This document shows positions 62,203-64,000 of a stretch of DNA of 64,000 nt, piece by piece. Made by a program: the position numbers and the translations under genes. Source of the DNA: CBDCWA01 sp965223255 (GTDB lineage: Bacteria; Pseudomonadota; Alphaproteobacteria; Rhizobiales; Hyphomicrobiaceae); contig CBDCWA010000004.1 of assembly GCA_965223255.1 (NCBI GenBank), positions 558,001-622,000 of the forward strand. Direction: 5' to 3'. Position 1 is the stretch's first letter. Each line of letters starts with the position of its first letter. The notes beneath the pieces are model-generated. The model searched no databases. It was not told the DNA's origin and worked only from the letters and a program-made list of their open reading frames with translations.

Positions 62203-62883
62203 TCACCGCAATCGTGCTTGCAAGCAAAACTCGTTCATAAGCAGGTGATCGAATTGGCCAAACATGATCTTCGAGATCAAATCACCGCCAAAAGCGCGGC
62301 TACTTAGCGCGCTGAGCCCGGTCACTTCAAAACCCGAATCCTCGAAGATTGCGCGCATGGCACGTGGGGTAAAGCGCCGCTTCAAGGCGCGATCGAACGT
62401 TCCATCCGCCAACACACCAGTGCGACCAACCACCGCTGCACTTATCGCTCGCCAGTGAGATGCATTAGAAACACGAGCCAACACAAGGCCAGAAGGTTTT
62501 AAGATCGGCCGAGCCCGCTCCAAAATGCGCCACGGCTGCACAGCGTGCCCAAACGCGTTGGATATGACGACAACATCAAACATCGGTCGGCACCACGGCA
62601 ATTCGCTGGTTTCAAAATCCCCGATAATGACTTCGGTCAGGCGTGTGCCAGCACGTGCCGCAGCCCGCTTATCCGCCTCGATGCCGACGCAAGTTCCGGC
62701 CCGCCCGGTCTCGAGCGCCAAGGCACCCAGCCCGCCGGAGCTACAACCAATCTCCAGAACTGTAGCCTCAGGATTCAACGGCATCAGATCGACGAACTGT
62801 CCGACCAAGGTATTGTCAATTGCCCACTCACCGGAATGTCTTGAAGAATTATTAAAGGAAATTGAAACGTCTGCAGCCGTCAT
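62203..62883 (-). CDS. SAM-dependent methyltransferase (class I)
   Basis: A 226-residue protein from the ATG at 62883, which has GAGGG 8-12 bases upstream; the upstream start at 62979 would add 32 unlikely residues. Motif I is TVLEIGCSSGGLGALAL (about 41-57), an acidic residue follows in VGIEADKRAA, then FDVVVISNAFGHAVQPWRILERARPILKPSGLVLARVSN, as in class-I methyltransferases of the type found in polysaccharide or glycan loci. It lies next to the start of a polysaccharide-export locus on the other strand. The substrate is unknown. Confidence 0.88.
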   Translation of the reverse strand: MTAADVSISFNNSSRHSGEWAIDNTLVGQFVDLMPLNPEATVLEIGCSSGGLGALALETGRAGTCVGIEADKRAAARAGTRLTEVIIGDFETSELPWCRPMFDVVVISNAFGHAVQPWRILERARPILKPSGLVLARVSNASHWRAISAAVVGRTGVLADGTFDRALKRRFTPRAMRAIFEDSGFEVTGLSALSSRAFGGDLISKIMFGQFDHLLMNEFCLQARLR

Positions 62884-63136
62884 AATACATCCCTCAAAAT
62901 AGCGAAGGCGAAAGAAATCTAATTTTCGTGATATTGCGAGGAAATAGGGACCAACCATTCTCCCAAAACAGTTATTCAACCGTTAAAAATACATACGGCG
63001 TTAGCAGACTATCTGTGTTGTGACCCAAAAAATCAATAGGATTAGCCATAAGTTTACCTGACCGTGATTAATTACCCACAGTCACCAGTGCCCATCGCGG
63101 TGCTGTAAATCGTCATGTTATTGTGGGCAGGACTTC

Positions 63137-63736
63137 ATGGTATTGCGTACCGCCCCTCGCATACACAAATTTTTCGCGCTTTATCTGACGCTGAGTTTGC
63201 TTGGCTGCGCAGATGGCGCCGATGCGCCCATTCTTGATACAACGGAATGGCGATTAAACTCACCGCAAGCCGTATCCGCAATCAACCGGCTGCGTGTTGG
63301 CGATAAGATCCGCGTTACTGTTTTCGGTGAACAGGATCTTTCAGGCGTCTATCAGGTCAACGCATCTGGCAATGTTGCGCTGCCATTGATTGGCGAAATA
63401 CCTGCCCGCGACAAGAGCATCGTTGATCTGCGCCAATCGATCGTCCAAAAATTAAGAAACGGTTATCTCAAATCTCCGCGCGTTGCCATCGAGGCTTTGA
63501 GCCTGCGTCCGATCTATGTGCATGGAGAAGTGCGCGGCGGCGGCCAGTTTGCTTTTCGTTCGGGCCTGCGCCTGCGCGATGCCATTGCGCTCGCCGGTGG
63601 CTTCACCTACCGCGCCAACAAATCTTACGTGCTCATCGTACGAACCGGCAAACAGGGCGAATTCAAAACTGCGCTCGACTCCAACATTCAGCTTTTGCCT
63701 GGCGACAATATCCGCGTACCCGAGCGCTACTTCTGA
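63137..63736 (+). CDS. Polysaccharide export lipoprotein (Wza family, short form)
   Basis: A 199-residue outer-membrane-associated protein. The N-terminus ends in LSLLGC, a lipobox-like site (C at about 23). The Poly_export domain follows (about 50-120): RLRVGDKIRVTVFGEQDLSGVYQVNASGNVALPLIGEIPARDKS. One SLBB domain comes next (about 125-195), RPIYVHGEVRGGGQFAFRSGLRLRDAIALAGGFTYRANK. It is shorter than Wza, with one SLBB and no C-terminal amphipathic helix. It should form a channel for exopolysaccharide. The gene begins a locus that continues beyond the window. Confidence 0.9.
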   Translation: MVLRTAPRIHKFFALYLTLSLLGCADGADAPILDTTEWRLNSPQAVSAINRLRVGDKIRVTVFGEQDLSGVYQVNASGNVALPLIGEIPARDKSIVDLRQSIVQKLRNGYLKSPRVAIEALSLRPIYVHGEVRGGGQFAFRSGLRLRDAIALAGGFTYRANKSYVLIVRTGKQGEFKTALDSNIQLLPGDNIRVPERYF

Positions 63737-63781
63737 GCTGCAAGCGAAAAGGCCTGAACTCCCGTGCCCCCTTCAAAGTTC

Positions 63782-64000
63782 ATGACGCCGAAAACCAGGC
63801 GCAAAGCGTTCGCAGGCACTGCCGGCATGATGGCGGGCACGCTGTCGCTTGCCGCACTCGCCCCCACCGTGCTGGCAGAACAATCAAATGCCGGCACCAT
63901 CGCTCAACAAAACGCTTTAAAAACCAGACACAACCTGCAGAAGTTCGGCTCCAAAAGCGACAAGGAAGGGACTTACAGCGCCTATCGGCCCGACGGTTTG
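63782..64000 (+). CDS. N-terminus of a secreted, probably outer-membrane, protein (cut by the window)
   Basis: 73 codons are visible from the ATG at 63782, open to the window end; an in-frame GTG at 63764 is an alternative start. The sequence has a typical signal peptide, basic MTPKTRRKAF then TLSLAALAPTVLAEQ, followed by a polar N-terminal region. It starts 45 bp after the polysaccharide export gene on the same strand. In such loci an outer-membrane beta-barrel protein often follows, but the visible part cannot confirm it. Confidence 0.75.
   Translation, partial: MTPKTRRKAFAGTAGMMAGTLSLAALAPTVLAEQSNAGTIAQQNALKTRHNLQKFGSKSDKEGTYSAYRPDGL

Noticed and set aside
1..64000. tRNA, rRNA, CRISPR arrays, insertion sequences and prophage genes
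   Set aside because: I looked through the intergenic stretches for T-loop motifs, regular short repeats, transposase and integrase-like proteins, and saw none. A dedicated search could still find a weak case.

Overview
The window reads as a chromosomal segment of an alphaproteobacterium of moderate GC content; I cannot fix the order. The inference rests on four things: the zinc-free short form of ribosomal protein bL36; the neighbourhood DUF1036 - pyruvate kinase - TPR protein - rpmJ; an imuA-imuB-dnaE2 mutagenesis cassette behind a GTTC-N7-GTTC LexA box, which is the alphaproteobacterial form of the SOS operator; and the general look of the proteins. I see no rRNA, tRNA, CRISPR array, insertion sequence, integrase or phage gene. 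Both ends cut a gene: kdsD lacks its first codons at base 1, and a secreted protein runs off base 64000.

Layout. 1-8.4 kb is mostly housekeeping: kdsD (Kdo for LPS), a stomatin/NfeD pair, ferrochelatase, and a minus-strand run ggt-thiO-thiS-thiG-thiE that makes the thiazole of thiamine and couples it to the pyrimidine. 8.8-14.2 kb holds a Cache-like periplasmic protein, a LysM plus solute-binding fusion, a Pht5-like protein, a hydrolase with a cysteine nucleophile and a divergent PanB. 14.2-18 kb has a CobW metallochaperone, a small Rossmann-like protein of unknown function, a permease split into two 4-TM halves, and a hemerythrin-like protein. 18.4-23.5 kb carries two dynamin-like GTPases facing a membrane-anchored protein with an Ig-like C-terminus; this is the least explained block. 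24-27.2 kb is the pyruvate kinase/rpmJ neighbourhood.

27.4-33.4 kb is accessory metabolism: a Cys-type sulfatase, an orphan xanthine-dehydrogenase-type large subunit, a luciferase-like flavin monooxygenase and a cupin. 33.4-35.1 kb holds two paralogous secreted DUF2059 proteins. 35.2-41.1 kb is the SOS-regulated translesion cassette. 41.4-46.9 kb holds an L,D-transpeptidase, a thioredoxin-fold protein, a DUF2853 protein and a single-chain indolepyruvate ferredoxin oxidoreductase. A gene-free, AT-rich kilobase follows, then an orphan receiver protein and the minus-strand set proA-nadD-rsfS-rlmH.

51.8-60.7 kb looks like a catabolic island: a phthalate-type Rieske oxygenase, a three-subunit molybdenum hydroxylase (FAD, 2Fe-2S and Mo subunits), a serine hydrolase, a benzoate-type Rieske alpha/beta pair and a MaoC-type dehydratase. 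No electron-transfer reductase and no dedicated transcription regulator is visible for it. The last 3 kb has a von Willebrand protein, a methyltransferase and the start of a polysaccharide-export locus.

Most functions come from recognising protein families by eye. Substrates of the oxygenases, hydrolases and Mo enzymes are not determined by the sequence.
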